Below, piece after piece: positions 34,196-46,215 of a stretch of DNA of 64,000 nt. The number at the start of each line of letters is the position of its first letter. Positions within the stretch are counted from its first letter, which is position 1. Both the position numbers and the translations under genes were made by a program. Source of the DNA: Topomyia yanbarensis (taxonomy: Eukaryota > Arthropoda > Insecta > Diptera > Culicidae); NCBI RefSeq assembly GCF_030247195.1, contig NC_080670.1, positions 161,582,080-161,646,079 on the forward strand, in the 5' to 3' direction. The notes under the pieces were generated by a model, which worked only from the letters and a program-made list of their open reading frames with translations, made no database searches and had not been told where the DNA came from.

Positions 34196-36079
34196 AGCAA
34201 TATATACTTTCGAAGTTCCATCTTATTTCACCCCTTTCAGTCATCATAGCTCTAGTTTTAGATGCGACGATAAATCAACCTTCATTTCGTAATCTTTGAC
34301 AGAGAGTACAATTTTTTTCTCCATACCCCCAAAGCACCTCACAGCGGTCTAACGAATCCGTTGAAAAATTCTCGTGGAGCCGGTGGTTGGAGAATAAAAG
34401 CACTATTAAGAATCATCATTTTTATGTGAGTTTTATGCAGATTTGCCTACACCCGAAAGATCGACGACCTTCGCGAATCTGGCTTTTGGCTGATAAAGAC
34501 TTACTCGACACTAGGACCGAGTGAGCGAGCAGGATAATGGAAGCGCAAGTGTCGAAGAAGTTATTCTCGTTGCAATCCGACCACATTGTTGTGGACTTGG
34601 AAGAGGGGAGCTGTACCCAGCGGAGATGCTAATGGCTTGAAGGAATAAAAATATGAACTGGTAATAAATTCCACCGAGTAATAATTCATCGGGTTGGTGT
34701 TAAGACTTTTCTTCGCACCCACGAAAATCGCTGGCAATAGACTGTTTCAGCTCAAGGCACTGTAAAATATTAAAATTCAGGTCAAATGTACAAAAAAAAA
34801 TACGGCTTCCTTCCAGAGAACCGAAATCTGTAACCCCTTCCTGATACTGTTCGGTTGCACACCGGAACCTTTTGGTCAAAGCGACAAAAGCAACCGCCCA
34901 TTGGCTGGTCTTTGAAAGGTCATAAATTTAATTTTAAATTCAGCGTAAATCCGAGCAAGAATAATTATCGACGTTGAACGTGCGGTGGAGGACCAACGGT
35001 CGACCGTACCTTCCACACTGCTTCGGGGTGCCTTTCAGAAATCGAGACACGACCGAGTCCCCATGAATGCAAGAAAACGGTTGCGGTCAAGATTAAATTG
35101 GCTTTCGCTCTCCTGTTCCGGCTCCGGTTGCTGCCATAGGGACGACCTCTCTCTGGATGCAGATGGTCTAAGGGAAGCCCTTCGCCCGAGCTGCCGTCCG
35201 GCTGGTTGGCTGGCTTGTTGGTTAGCTGGACGGGGTGAAGCTACGAAACGCAAATTGTTGGTCTTGTTTAATGGATTCTTGTACTCCATCCGGCAGAAAA
35301 CGGGTTTCCATTCCACTACGATGATGAAGCTGCATAAGCTTCAAACGCAATAATGAGGATTTGGTCTTAGCGATAATGGATGCTGTGGGGCAGTTGCCCT
35401 AAAACCACGAAAGTTCTAAATGGAGAAGGGAGTGGGGAATTTTACTTTTCGGATGAATTTTTGCTAAGGGTTAAACCATTAAGGTGTATGTTAAAATTAA
35501 TGTGAATTTCCATTTTCAATCTTCTAGCTTCAATCATCAATTGTTAATATTTATTCCTCAATCTTCAATGTTCAATTTCTAATCGTCAATCATCAATCAT
35601 CAATTTCCAAACGTCAATCTGCAATTTACTATCAAGTAAGTCAGAAGTCATAAGCCATAGGACAGAAGACAATAGAAAGATGACAGTTACAATGGGTCAT
35701 ATTTTTACTGTGATTAAGTTTATAATTGACAAACTCAACTCTTTTTTCAGCACGGAAAGCTCATTGTTTCCAAAATCGCGAAGTATGGTACAATCACGAT
35801 TTAACGTTACGAAAACAGGACCATGACTAAAAGTCATGTGTTTTATAATTATGTTCAATTTCCTTTCAGTAATGCCCACATAACGCTTTTATTAGTGGAA
35901 ATATTTGTTTTTGTTTTGTGAACCTCCGTCACGCTTTCCGCTTTTCTGTACGTAAACCAGTTTACAACTTTATGAACATTATTCATAAAAGCAAACCGTT
36001 TCGTGATTCAATTCAAAGGTTTAAGAATATTATTCAGAGTCTGACTATACGACGTGAACGGATTGATGATTTATTACAT
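34196..36079. other. Unannotated, with a less AT-rich block at 34500-35350
   Basis: Overlapping ORFs of 122 codons (34985-35353, plus) and 93 codons (35035-35316, minus) lie in the GC-richer block. Neither has recognisable motifs, and they are mutual shadows, so I call neither. 35530-35640 is a degenerate AATC/TCAAT-rich simple repeat. Confidence 0.35.
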
Positions 36080-36720
36080 CTTGAACATGATCTGGTGTTA
36101 GTGGTTTTGAATTAATTCACAAAATCAGAACATATTTTCTCGTGAACTATTCCACAAAACTCGGAATATTATTCATGAATCCTTTCCAAACTGTCAACCA
36201 CTTCATGATTACTAATATATTAGTCACGATTCAATATCCGTGCTCGTGAAATAGTTTCCAAAATCAAAAAAAAAATATTCATGTATGCGTGAACTGATTC
36301 ATGGTTCCAAGCGAATTACTCACTCCAAGAATGTTATTCATGTATTCGTTGCATGAACTTATGCATGATTCCTAATATATTAGTTACAATTCACCATTCG
36401 TTCTCGTAAAATAGTTCCCTAAACAAATCAAATAATTTTCAAGTGTTCGTGAATTAGTTCGCGATTCATAGTATAATAGTCACGACTGACCATTCGTGCT
36501 AGTAAAACAGTTCACAAAGCTATAAAATATGGTTCATGTATTCGTAATCTTGCTCCTGATTTCGAGTATAAAAGTCACTCCTGACCATGCATGCCCGTGA
36601 AATATTTCACAAAATTATAAAATGTTGTTCATGTATTTGCAAACTAGTTCATGATTCATAATACATGATTCACGATCTATCTTGAGTATTTGTGATATTT
36701 AGAAGATATCCCTAATCATT
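36080..36720. repeat. AT-rich tandem array, period about 95-105 bp
   Basis: About five diverged units repeat the order: TTCATGTATTCGTGAAC, then TTCATGATTC, AATATATTAGTCACGATT, CCATTCGTGCTCGTGAAATAG, TTCACAAAA. The anchor TTCATGTA (or a variant) occurs near 36173, 36279, 36338, 36439, 36533 and 36629. Looser, related sequence extends left to about 35920. A single related phrase also occurs near 40090-40130. Confidence 0.65.
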
Positions 36721-36873
36721 TTGAATTTCATGCAACTTTGCACACGGTCATGAAATTATCACATGAAATTTCACAAAAAAAAATTTCATGAAATATCATA
36801 TAGTTATGTCCAGTTGCTAGCAACTAGTAGAAGGTTCGAGCAGCAGCCATAAGAAAACTATTAGGGCCTCGAA

Positions 36874-37114
36874 CAGTGGCGGATCCAGGGTGAGGATCCT
36901 GGGGGTCCCTCCCAAAAATTGTCCAATTCTTGAGAGATTTTAAATAAGTTTGAATTGTATATTAATTTTAAACTCAAAATATTTTTAAACCAAATTTGAC
37001 CACCAATAATGATTTTCATTAAATGTGGTTTTTGCGTAGTACGTATTGTACAATGTGCATTTCAAAATCGAAATATCGAACCACTCCCGAATTGTTTTTC
37101 TGAATCCGCCTCTG
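36874..37114. mobile_element. hAT-like MITE, copy 2
   Basis: A 241-bp element with ends CAGTGGCGGATCCAG and (inverted) CAGAGGCGGATTCAG. It is flanked by GCCTCGAA (36866-36873) and GCTTCAAA (37115-37122), an 8-bp duplication with two mismatches. The interior phrase GATCCTGGGGGTCC is shared with copy 1 at 1413-1635, read from its right end. Confidence 0.7.
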
Positions 37115-37122
37115 GCTTCAAA

Positions 37123-37482
37123 CATCATTATTTATTTGATAAGGTTCAATGCATGTTCAGCCAGAAATCGAAAACTGCGTTTAGCATATAGTCCTCAAAA
37201 CAGGATTCCGCGAATCGGTCACACCTTTATGTTCCAGTTTATATTGTAAAGTTACGCAAAATTCCGCTAGTAATTAAAATAGCATATCACGGTAAGACGA
37301 AGAGAATTTACGCATGTCATGATACAACTGCTGATATCATTAAAATCAGTTACATTACTCCACGTGACAAATTCGAAGGTGAGCTCAAGAATATATTGTG
37401 ATAGCGTGCATATAAACTACGAAAATCGTGACTAAGGTCCTGAAATGATGAAAACTCTAGTAACAATTGAGGTTTTGTGGTA
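37123..37482. other. Spacer between two MITEs
   Basis: AT-rich; nothing recognised. Confidence 0.35.
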
Positions 37483-37489
37483 GTTTTAT

Positions 37490-37784
37490 CACAGACTAAC
37501 AGACATAACACTACGAGGGAATTCCCTCGAAAAACATCGATCCGACAATTTTTCCAGAACACTAGCTCCACCTTTTATTCACAGTCCCAAACACTCATTT
37601 ACTGGTGGGTTACCCCTCAGGTTTGGGAACAATTTTTCACTAGTGGCCTATCCCCCATATGCTTGTTCATATGTCAGTGGCGCCATAATTTCAAATGTGG
37701 CCACAGTCCCAACTACAAATACATTTAAATGACCATTAAAGCGGGCGAAGCTTAGTTCTTGAGTGTTATGTCTGTTAGTCTGTG
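37490..37784. mobile_element. 295-bp MITE with perfect 23-bp TIR
   Basis: The ends begin CACAGACTAACAGACATAAC and are perfectly inverted over 23 bp (37490-37512 and 37762-37784). The duplication GTTTTAT flanks both sides (37483-37489 and 37785-37791); 8 bp is possible if one mismatch is allowed. There is no ORF. A target duplication of 7-8 bp suggests a hAT- or P-like donor; the superfamily is not decided. Confidence 0.8.
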
Positions 37785-37932
37785 GTTTTATTGCCACTTA
37801 TAAAACTTAGATTGCACTTGTAGCATGCTATAAAACTTCAATTGTTACTTGGGCACAAATCTCGCTACGCTGCCAGAAAAATACGATTGGAGACTCATGA
37901 AAAAATACCACGGTAACGTGATGAGAAATTAC

Positions 37933-39815
37933 AAAACTACAAGGGACAGTCCTTTTGGATTGCACGAACTGTAGACACTACACTACTTAATGTTGAATAT
38001 TACATTTCTTAGTTCATTTGGATTAATAATAAATCAAATACATTTCTTCCATACAGTTTAAGCATAACCAATCAACATCGAATGTTACATATTCAACCAA
38101 ACCGTCTTGGTTATCCGGGCATTTTATTTGTAGTGGGCGATCGAACCCGATTAAACTTATTTGAGAAGATCTGAAGAAAGAAGACAGAAAACAGCGACCG
38201 AAAACCGAACTAATAACGGTAACAATTTTAAATCTTTTTGGGAAAATCTCAACCTTGAAAAATTGTAAACACTTTTCGATTGTGTGCGGTAAAAGCCCGA
38301 ACCGGTGAAAAAAATCAAGTTTCAGACGATTAAGTCATGTATAGAACAAGTTTTCTAGTTTTATTTTGCAATTATTGTAACTTTCCTATAGAACACATAA
38401 ATGCAACGAAGTTTTAATCACATATCGAAGCAATGAATAAACAAGAATCGAAAATAATTTTGTTTGTGGGCTTAGATGCGTTTCTTGCGACGGTTTTTTG
38501 AGTACCAGTGTATTCATCCATAAATAGGCTGTGTAGTAATATGTATTAGTAAAATCAAAGCAGGATAGGCTGAGTGGAAATGAATCACGTGGAATCAATT
38601 AACGTGGATAATAAACCTTCGTTGCGCTTTCCTTCGATTCGCGTAAATTTGAGTCAACGCTAGTAGTGATGGATGGAGCGAAAAAGACAACTAGTACTAC
38701 GACGCCATGTTAACCGTGTTCACACATGGAGCTCAACTTTACAAGCGATTTTTTGCACGTGGTTTACACGTACTAATGCATTCGAGATTGTACATAAAAT
38801 GTGTCCTTGAAGCAAGCACAGCATCAGAAAAATTGTGGTGTTTGATGAGACAGGCTCAGTCGCCTGTGGAACGGCACAAGGAACATGCGATGGCGATGCG
38901 ATTTTTTTGCATCCGATCTTTTCCGTGTGATGTTTGACAACATCCATTTTATTAATTCAAAACGAATCGATTCATTTTTCACAATTCCCATAGAGTACTT
39001 GACAATCTGTATTTAAAAAGCTTTTCGGTCGGATTATTTGCATGGTGGAACCAATCCAACCGATTTAAACACCTTTATAAATACTTTGGGCAAGCTATTT
39101 CAAACGTTTCAATTGACTGACAGTTTTACATGTGACAGCTGGAAAAAAGCAATCCCCCAAGTAGTGTGAGTGAAATCATTGGCATAGAACTCTATTGCAA
39201 AAGTCGTGATTTTTGCACAATCGATCTTTCTATCTCAAAAATTGATTTTTTTCATCCGATCTTTCCCGTTTGGATGTTTGACAACATCGATCTTTTAAAT
39301 TAAAAAAAAAAAATAAAAAGCAAAATTTTATTTTACATAAAGCCCGTCACTAAACGACACTGAGAATGTACCTCCACAGTCAGTGTAGCGGCTGTGGAAG
39401 CACGCAGCGGAGAGCTCTGGCTGCAATTCAACAGGCAACTGAGCTTGTCCGATCTATTCTGTTCCTTACATAATCGATGATGACGTCATTCACAGAAGCG
39501 TAACGCGCTAGGTACATAAATCTATCGTGCCAGGCTTGGGAAGCGCTACCTTCTGTGTGCAAATGCGTGACATTTTTACTATTTTATATATCATTAAAAA
39601 TTTTAATGTCATGATATCAAAAATCTATAGGTTCATTCATTAAAATCTGTTCCTAGAAGTATTTCTGAGCGACATGTGCAAAAATTTCGAAAATTTATCG
39701 TAAGATGGCTGAGTTATAAGCAATTAAAATCTAACCACTTTTTATTTCATACCATTTTTGTAGAATTCGCGAAGTGCACCACCATATCAAAAACAAAGAC
39801 GTAGTCTTACGTCAA
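37933..39815 (+). repeat. Unnamed repeat family, copy A
   Basis: Two blocks are shared with copy B at 43850-45395 in the same order and orientation. Block 1 is 37933-38652; it includes GCACGAACTGTAGAC, ACCAATCAACATCGAATGTTACAT and GATCTGAAGAAAGAAGACAG. Block 2 is about 39640-39815; it includes TTTATCGTAAGATGGCTGA and ACCATTTTTGTAGAAT. The 988 bp between blocks differ from copy B and hold no gene. No TIR or coding sequence was seen. Confidence 0.7.
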
Positions 39816-42800
39816 AAATCGCGACAAAGATCATGAACATCGTATAAATGTCGGTTTCTTAAGTTGATATAGTTTACACAAACCAGTGTATCCCCAAATT
39901 ATAAACCAGAATCTTAACTAAAATTAAACATGTCCAAGGAAAAACCACAGTAACTTAGTCAAACATTGGGATATAACGCTATGTATATTTTTGGCGTGAA
40001 CTAGTTTTCCGAAAACACAAATAGTTTCATAGGATTTATCATCCATAATTTCAGGTACTTGGTCACGATTTTCTAAAATCGTTCAGTTCACGAAATAGTG
40101 AGTTTTTGTTCATGAATTTATGAACGGATTTTTTCCGTGTGACGGTCCTTTGACATGACCAGAGCTCCAAAATGTCGAAATTGTCGGGCGAGCTTGAAAG
40201 AGCAACAAATTTCAATTCATGTTCAAGGTCATCGTAGAATTCCTTGCCTAATTATCTATTTGTTTGGAGCACCACAGTCATTCGATTATTTTCAATTCGT
40301 TATATGAGTAAACGACATACGTAATTTATAAGAATCAACCCAGCGTTTCAAAACGCGTACTCCACAGTTTCTAGAAAAAAAATGTTTAACTGAGAAAGCC
40401 TCTTTGGAAACGAAAAAAATCAGTTCTTTTGCTACCCTTTATACAATTTACATGGAAATCAACCAATGTATTCTGTGCATTGCTAGAATACTACTGATTA
40501 GTGTTCATGATATTTTCTAACGGTATGCCAAAAAATACTTTTTTTCCGGCCTTTTATTGCGGCTTTCTCAGTTGAACTTCAACCACTAGCGAATATTTGA
40601 GTATGCACAGCTTTAATCATGAAGCACAAGTACCGCGCTCTCCACGAGCAGAAAGTAAACACACATGCTATCGATGACAAAATGAATTTCTCCGTTCATC
40701 TGCTAGATTGATTCATATTCTAATGTACGAAGACTGACAGCTAGCTTTTCTGCGAAGATTAGCGTTTATTCAAAGCGAAGCATTCGAATTACTTTTAAAT
40801 ACCAGCGCAGATGCCTCCGCTTCTATCCCCACTGACAACTTCATCAGTCAAATCTCATTTCCATTGATAATCCTAATGAACAGCTCTTCAATTTGCACCC
40901 TTTCACAATTCTTCGCAGATGACATGAAAAACCCTCGAAAGAAATTCATTCACCGCGACGCTGTTGGCAAACCCCCAAAACGGTATCAGCCCACCTGACG
41001 CCAATGCCGGAGCTGAGCGCGGAAATCCAGTTAAAATACAAGCTATCAAATATTCAAATTTGCTTCCTTCACCCCTGCTGGCCCGGTTCGCCCTGGACAC
41101 AACTGAGACGTCGTCGTGTCGAAAACCCTTCAGTCTAAAAGCGGCACCGTGGCGTCAAACGAAACAAAGGCAATCACTCAACCCTTGGTCGGAATCGTTC
41201 TTATTCTTACGATGATCTGCTACTGCTCTTCAACGGTGGATAAGAATAAGGAAACCGTTCCAAACGGACGTTTTTCCCTTGTCCGACTTGGTCCGCTCTG
41301 AGGACGGGCGGAGGAAATATGACGATTGTGAATTATTTAAATTTTGATTAAACCGCATACACACCGGTTTTGACGTTTCCTGACGTTTGCTTCGCAACAG
41401 TCAGCGTGGTCTCTTTCTCTATATTGACATATCCTGATTAGGTTATCAGGAAAGCGTGACAACCCGGTTCGAGAAGTCCCGTCGTGTCGTGTCGGATTTG
41501 TTATGTAAATAGTCATCCTACACCAGCAACGGCTCAGGGGTTGCTGTCACAAGTACTCAGTTCTTCCAGGTTGATTGAAAGGTCGCCCATCGAATGTCCC
41601 CCCATTGACCTCCTCCTTCCAATAGCATTCGGGATTCAATGGATCGGGAAGGGGCAAAGGATAGCTTTTGAGCTGACCTGCATTTGTAATTTGTGTTGTC
41701 TTACAGCCAGGAAACGGTCGCAATCGATTGTGGGTTTTGATTCAGAGTGACAGCAGCGATGAAGCTCCATTCTAATGAATATTTGAGATGATTGTGTTTG
41801 TGGGGAAAACAGGTGCAGCTTTAGCTGGCTGCTGTGTCAATAACGGCTTACGACGTAAGCCTGGTTGATGGAAATGATTGGCGTTCAATAACAAAAGACA
41901 TGAAACTTTGAATTTGTATATAAAAAATAAGGCTTATCAGCAGGGTATCTAGAAGCTTGTGAACTTATCGAAAGTCGATCGAAAACTGCATAGGTGTCGT
42001 TGTGGAACAATAATTAATATGAATCATCACAGATTCCAATGTTAGCACAAATCAGTATAAAATGATTAATAAAAAATTAACACCATCTTATCAGTACATT
42101 CCAAACTACGTATGTCAATCGTTTGTCATTATCCATCTGATCAGTTCTCAAACTCTGTAGCGTACCTTACGGAAAGTTCCGCTTATTTTTCAGTACATTT
42201 GAATAGATCATTATTCTATTATATCGATTTTCTGGCAGCACTGCTGTTGCTTCAATAACTCTTGAATTTACACCGTCTTTTCGGGTAGCCGATAACATTT
42301 CTAGAAGGGCTCAAAGTGCTGATTACACTGCTTGTTTGTATCATTGTACCTGCCAAACAGCTTCTAAACCAAACAATATTTTTTTGTGTTTATTTCCAAT
42401 ATTTAACCTAATGAGAATTCGATGTTCCCGTGTTACGTACGCAACGTCATAAAATCAGACCACATCACCCTGTTTGACATGAAAACGTGCGTTGCTTCGA
42501 TATATGCGTTCAGTGTTGTTCGCTTCCGGTTCAACCGCCATTAAATCATTTCGACAAACATCTCAGGATTCGCACCGGTTCGGCGGTTGGGACAAGTAAT
42601 AAAATTTCCGTAATGCATAATGATGTTTGATTTGAATATGAGCATTCTTCTTTATCCGGCACCGGCACTTAATTTGGGATAGCAAAGTGAATGATCCTCG
42701 GTCGTAAAACCATGCGGTTGATGGTAATTTCATGTATTTTTCGGCTTCCGTTCGGGTTACTATGAAACAACGACCGTGTGGGTGAACGACGGGGGTTGAT

Positions 42801-43694
42801 TTTAGAAAGAAGCAACAACACGAGAGAAAGACAGTTTGTTCATGCCCGTTCCGATGTTTGCTGAAATCCAGGTAATTAAACCACTCATCATTTTCCCTCG
42901 ATTCTACGGGCGAAATGGGTGTGTTTGTGTGGGAGGGTAGCTGGTTTTTACTCGAACCAACTCTCATAAAATGATACTGTCCCTATTAGCTGTTATTGCG
43001 CTACGATTGCGAGAGCATCTTGCGTAGCGGAAGTTTCCGAGTGAAGCTTAGCAAAATTTCAACGTACCCAGAGTCTTCTACGGAGAAGAGGGATCTCCAT
43101 GGTAATATATGAAGACCTGTTTGGCAAATGAAATTAGTATGTGTTTTTCTTTCGAAGATGCACGATAGGAAAGTTTTTTTTAATGATTCTACTTCCAGGA
43201 TGATGAAAATATGATGTGGCTTTCATTTCCCTCCAACTCTACATGTGATGGGTAGGGACGAAATGGCGACATGAAAATGCAATAATAATAAAAGTGAATT
43301 ATTTATTTAGATGAATCTTCCCCTAGTTGGGCTGACCACATGGCATTGATTGAAATGTGTGGTGTGACTATAGCTTACTGTATTCTCATTAAACGGTAGA
43401 CAATGATGCTTGATTATAGAGACAACTATATTGCCTGGGCAAGGGGGCTACGATTGACAGATTAGATAAACAATGATGTTCCATTTAGTAACGAAATTGA
43501 ATCAATCAGAAAATAGATCATGGTTACTGCTACTAACCAAAATTATATACTGCTAGGAATTATACAAAATACAAAACTATACAAGTGTTAGGAAGTTACT
43601 GTTGGGGGCCGTTCGAACAAATTATTGATTTATAACAAAATGCTAAAATTTATTGTGTAATCGATTGAAAAAATGCAAAAATAGTATCATCAAA
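39816..43694. other. 3.9 kb without a recognised gene
   Basis: This alternates AT-rich DNA with less AT-rich blocks (40800-41800 and 42480-42970). The longest frame is 134 codons on the minus strand (42563-42967), with no known motif, so it is not called. It is plausibly intergenic or intronic regulatory DNA. Confidence 0.35.
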
Positions 43695-43695
43695 T

Positions 43696-43855
43696 GGGGG
43701 CATAGCATAGTTGGTAAATCGATTGCCTTGTCCGCAGTGGGTTCGATTCCCAACCCCCACACATAGGGTTAGAGATTTCTCCAAAAGAGATTTCTGTAAC
43801 CTGAAAAGAGGCGAATGACTCTTGATGGTTAAAACCTCTACAATTAAAATAAAAC
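43696..43855 (+). mobile_element. tRNA-derived SINE, copy 1
   Basis: The 5' part is tRNA-like, with an A box TAGCATAGTTGG (43703-43714) and a B box GGTTCGATTCC (43740-43750), the split promoter of RNA polymerase III. A tRNA-unrelated part with ACATAGGGTTAGAGATTT and an A-rich end near 43855 follows. This resembles the Feilai type of SINE I recall from Aedes. It ends exactly where repeat family copy B begins. Confidence 0.8.
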
Positions 43856-43920
43856 TACAAAGAGCAGCACTACGGGGTTGCACGAACTGTAGACGTAGGA
43901 CTATAATACTTAATGAAAAT

Positions 43921-43973
43921 ATTTTTTTATTTCGATTATAGAGGTTTTAACCTTAAGGTCATTCGCCCCTTTG
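43921..43973 (-). mobile_element. Inverted SINE 3' fragment
   Basis: Read on the minus strand it gives GGGGCGAATGACC, then TTAAGGTTAAAACCTCTA and an A-rich tail. This is the 3' end of the SINE family at 43696 and 45479, so it faces the upstream SINE as an inverted pair with a loop of about 65 bp. Confidence 0.75.
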
Positions 43974-44662
43974 TAAAATATTTATTTTCTCAGTTCATTT
44001 AGAGTAATAATAAATCGAATATATTTCTTTCGTATAGTTTAAGCACAACCAATCAACATCGAATGTTACATATTGAACCACACCTTCTGGTTATCAGGTC
44101 ATTTCATTTGTAGTAGGTGATCGAATCCGATTAAACTTATTTGAAGAGATCTGAAGAAAGAAGACAGAAAACCGCGACCGAACTAATATCGGGAACTAAA
44201 TCTTTATAGCACAAGATCAGCTTTTAAAAATTGTAAAAACTTTTCGATTGTGTGTGGTAAAAACCCTGGACCGATGAAGAAAAATTAAATTTTATACAGT
44301 ATAATCACATTTCATGTATAGGCCAAGCTTTCTAGTTATATTTTGCTATTACTGTAACTTTCCTAAAGTACGCATACAAATGTAGCGAATGCAGTGGTCT
44401 TAATAATATACCGAAACCATAAATATTCAAGAATCGAAAACAATTTTATATATGAACTTAGATGCGTTTTCGCTTTGTAGTATGTACCTATTAGCAGAAT
44501 TAAAATAGGATAGGCTGAGTGGAAATGAATCAATGAATTCATCGAACGTGAATAATAAACTTTCGTTGTGCTTTCCATCGATCCGCGCAAATTTGTTACT
44601 AAAAAAGTTTTTGTCTTTGCGATCATGTAGGTTACGCATGCAACCGCTAACAAACAGAGATG

Positions 44663-44893
44663 CCACATTGAAATCTGTGTGTCGGTAAAAATATCTTTTT
44701 ACCATCTGTGCTAACTGAAACAGGAAAAAAATCTGTGATAAATTTCCGAAAAATCTGTTCAAAATCACAATATATATGCAAAAATCTGTGAAATTTTTAT
44801 TAAAATGCCAAAAATCCGCCTTCTGTAAAAAAGAATCTGTGATAAAAAATTGTGAAAAAAATCTGTGACATTACAGAAAAATCTGTGAACATG
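44663..44893. repeat. Cluster of AATCTGTGA motifs
   Basis: Variants of AAAATCTGTGA occur about eight times in 230 bp at irregular spacing, all in the same orientation. It is not a true tandem repeat. It lies in the non-conserved spacer of repeat family copy B. Confidence 0.6.
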
Positions 44894-45214
44894 GTTGAAC
44901 GTTTACTTACTTGCTTACTTATAAACTGCGCTGGCCCGAACCAAGCGCCGCTGCAAAGTTTGTGATATTCCTTTGAATGAAGTCTTCTACACTGTATCCT
45001 GAAGGGAACAAACTCTTTATTTTACAAATATAAATTTCAAACCTCTAATCGGCTGATCCGATGTGCTGACTCCAGCGTTTTTATGCGCTGGGCCTTTTGC
45101 CGCCACCTCCAGCCGATGATGATTGTTACGACGATGAATGCCCCGTCAATAGAATATGACGCCACGTCGTGGGCACTAAACTGATTTTTTACAGTTGTTT
45201 AGCTATTGGAATCT
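44894..45214. other. Less AT-rich segment in the spacer of repeat copy B
   Basis: On the minus strand a 47-codon open stretch ends near 45043, and AATAAA (minus strand, near 45017-45022) follows. It could be a scrap of a host 3' exon carried inside the repeat, but the peptide resembles nothing I know. Confidence 0.2.
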
Positions 45215-45478
45215 ATTCTTAGAAGTAATTTAAGGCGATATGTGCAAAAAATTTGAAAATTTATCGTGAGATGGCTGAATTATATGCGTTTGAAATTAGA
45301 CTACTTTTCGTTACATACCATTTTTGTAGAATTTGCAAAGTGTTCCCCCATATCGAAATCAAAGACGTTGTCCTACGTCAAAAAAAGTGTCAGCCGTCAT
45401 CAGCCAAGTCAATAAAATCTTACAAACCTGATGCATGACCATTTGTCCATCAAATAATTATTTTTTCTTTTTTTTAAG

Positions 45479-45628
45479 AGGCGGACACAGCGTAGTTGGT
45501 AAATCGAATGCCTTGTCCGCAGTTCACCTGGGTTCGATATCCAAGCCTGCACATAGGGTTAGAGATTTTTCCAAAAGAAATTTTTCTAACCCGACAAGAG
45601 TCGAATGACCCTCAGATTAAAACAACAA
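45479..45628 (+). mobile_element. tRNA-derived SINE, copy 2
   Basis: The same family as 43696-43855, with A box CAGCGTAGTTGG (45488-45499) and B box GGTTCGATATCC (45531-45542, one extra base). It continues with ACATAGGGTTAGAGATTT and ends in a degenerate A-rich tail after CGAATGACC. Confidence 0.8.
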
Positions 45629-45707
45629 ATAAGACATCACGCTTAACTAGGGGTTTCCTCGGGAACACAAATTGTGTCTCCGTTTTTCTGAAGCTAGTGT
45701 CCATCCG

Positions 45708-45766
45708 GTGCTAGCTTAGTCTTGTCACTAAGTTAGTGTTGGATTCTGATGAGGCGAAGTCGAAAC
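45708..45766 (-). repeat. Dispersed repeat fragment, copy 2
   Basis: The reverse complement of this segment matches 19183-19240, sharing CTCATCAGAATCC and AACTTAGTGACA plus the flanking bases. It belongs to the same unnamed repeat family. Confidence 0.6.
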
Positions 45767-46044
45767 CCAATTTCCCTTTCTAAATTGGTATGAATACAAG
45801 AGTTACCATTCAGTCTGCTTCGATGCGTCATATAAAATCTTTTCCTTTACCGAAACCTGATAAAATGATAATACTTTATCACATCAAATAATTGGCTCGC
45901 TTTACATTGTTTTTCGGTCCGACCGATCCAGTTCTCACAGTAGCAGTAGCTATGGAGGCGGAGTTCTTATTGCAACACGTTCTCAACAGTTTTTACGGCA
46001 TTTAATTAGCAAGGGACTGGAAGGTCAAGTATATTTTTCAATAT

Positions 46045-46215
46045 TTAGAGCCATAGTACTCAAGGGAGAGCAAGGTGTTGAAGGGAGAAAGTTTAGAAAA
46101 GCGTGGAAGGATCATATATGCAAGCTTAGAGCTCACCAGCGACTTAACTTTTTGTCTGCTACCGTAGGAGTCAGGGTCTTTTGGCATTAGATATGCGAAT
46201 CACCTGAGTCTACGG
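46045..46215 (+). repeat. Repeat shared with the Bel/Pao 5' flank (55618-55800)
   Basis: GAGCCATAGTACTCAAGGGA, then GAGCAAGG, and later CGAATCACCTGAGT are shared with 55621-55780 in the same order at similar spacing. Because the other copy lies just 5' of the Bel/Pao Gag, this may be a piece of that element's LTR or leader. No ends were defined. Confidence 0.5.

Larger units (their letters stand above)
43850..45395 (+). repeat. Unnamed repeat family, copy B
   Basis: The same two blocks as copy A: 43850-44593 and about 45215-45395. The spacer is shorter (622 bp) and different in sequence. Block 1 is interrupted by an inverted SINE fragment at 43921-43973. Block 1 ends near ATCCGCGCAAATTTG, matching ATTCGCGTAAATTTG in copy A. 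Confidence 0.7.

Noticed and set aside
34985..35353. 122-codon plus-strand ORF and 93-codon minus-strand ORF overlapping it
   Set aside because: They are antisense to each other in a GC-richer block and neither has family features.
36080..36720. CRISPR-like array
   Set aside because: The repeats are diverged, about 100 bp long and contiguous without unique spacers, in a eukaryotic genome; it is a minisatellite.
42563..42967. 134-codon minus-strand ORF
   Set aside because: No motif, signal peptide or splice context was recognised; a frame of this length is expected by chance in a window of this size.
43696..43768. A tRNA gene
   Set aside because: Pol III A and B boxes are present, but the acceptor stem does not close, the body continues into a SINE tail, and a second copy of the same unit exists at 45479.
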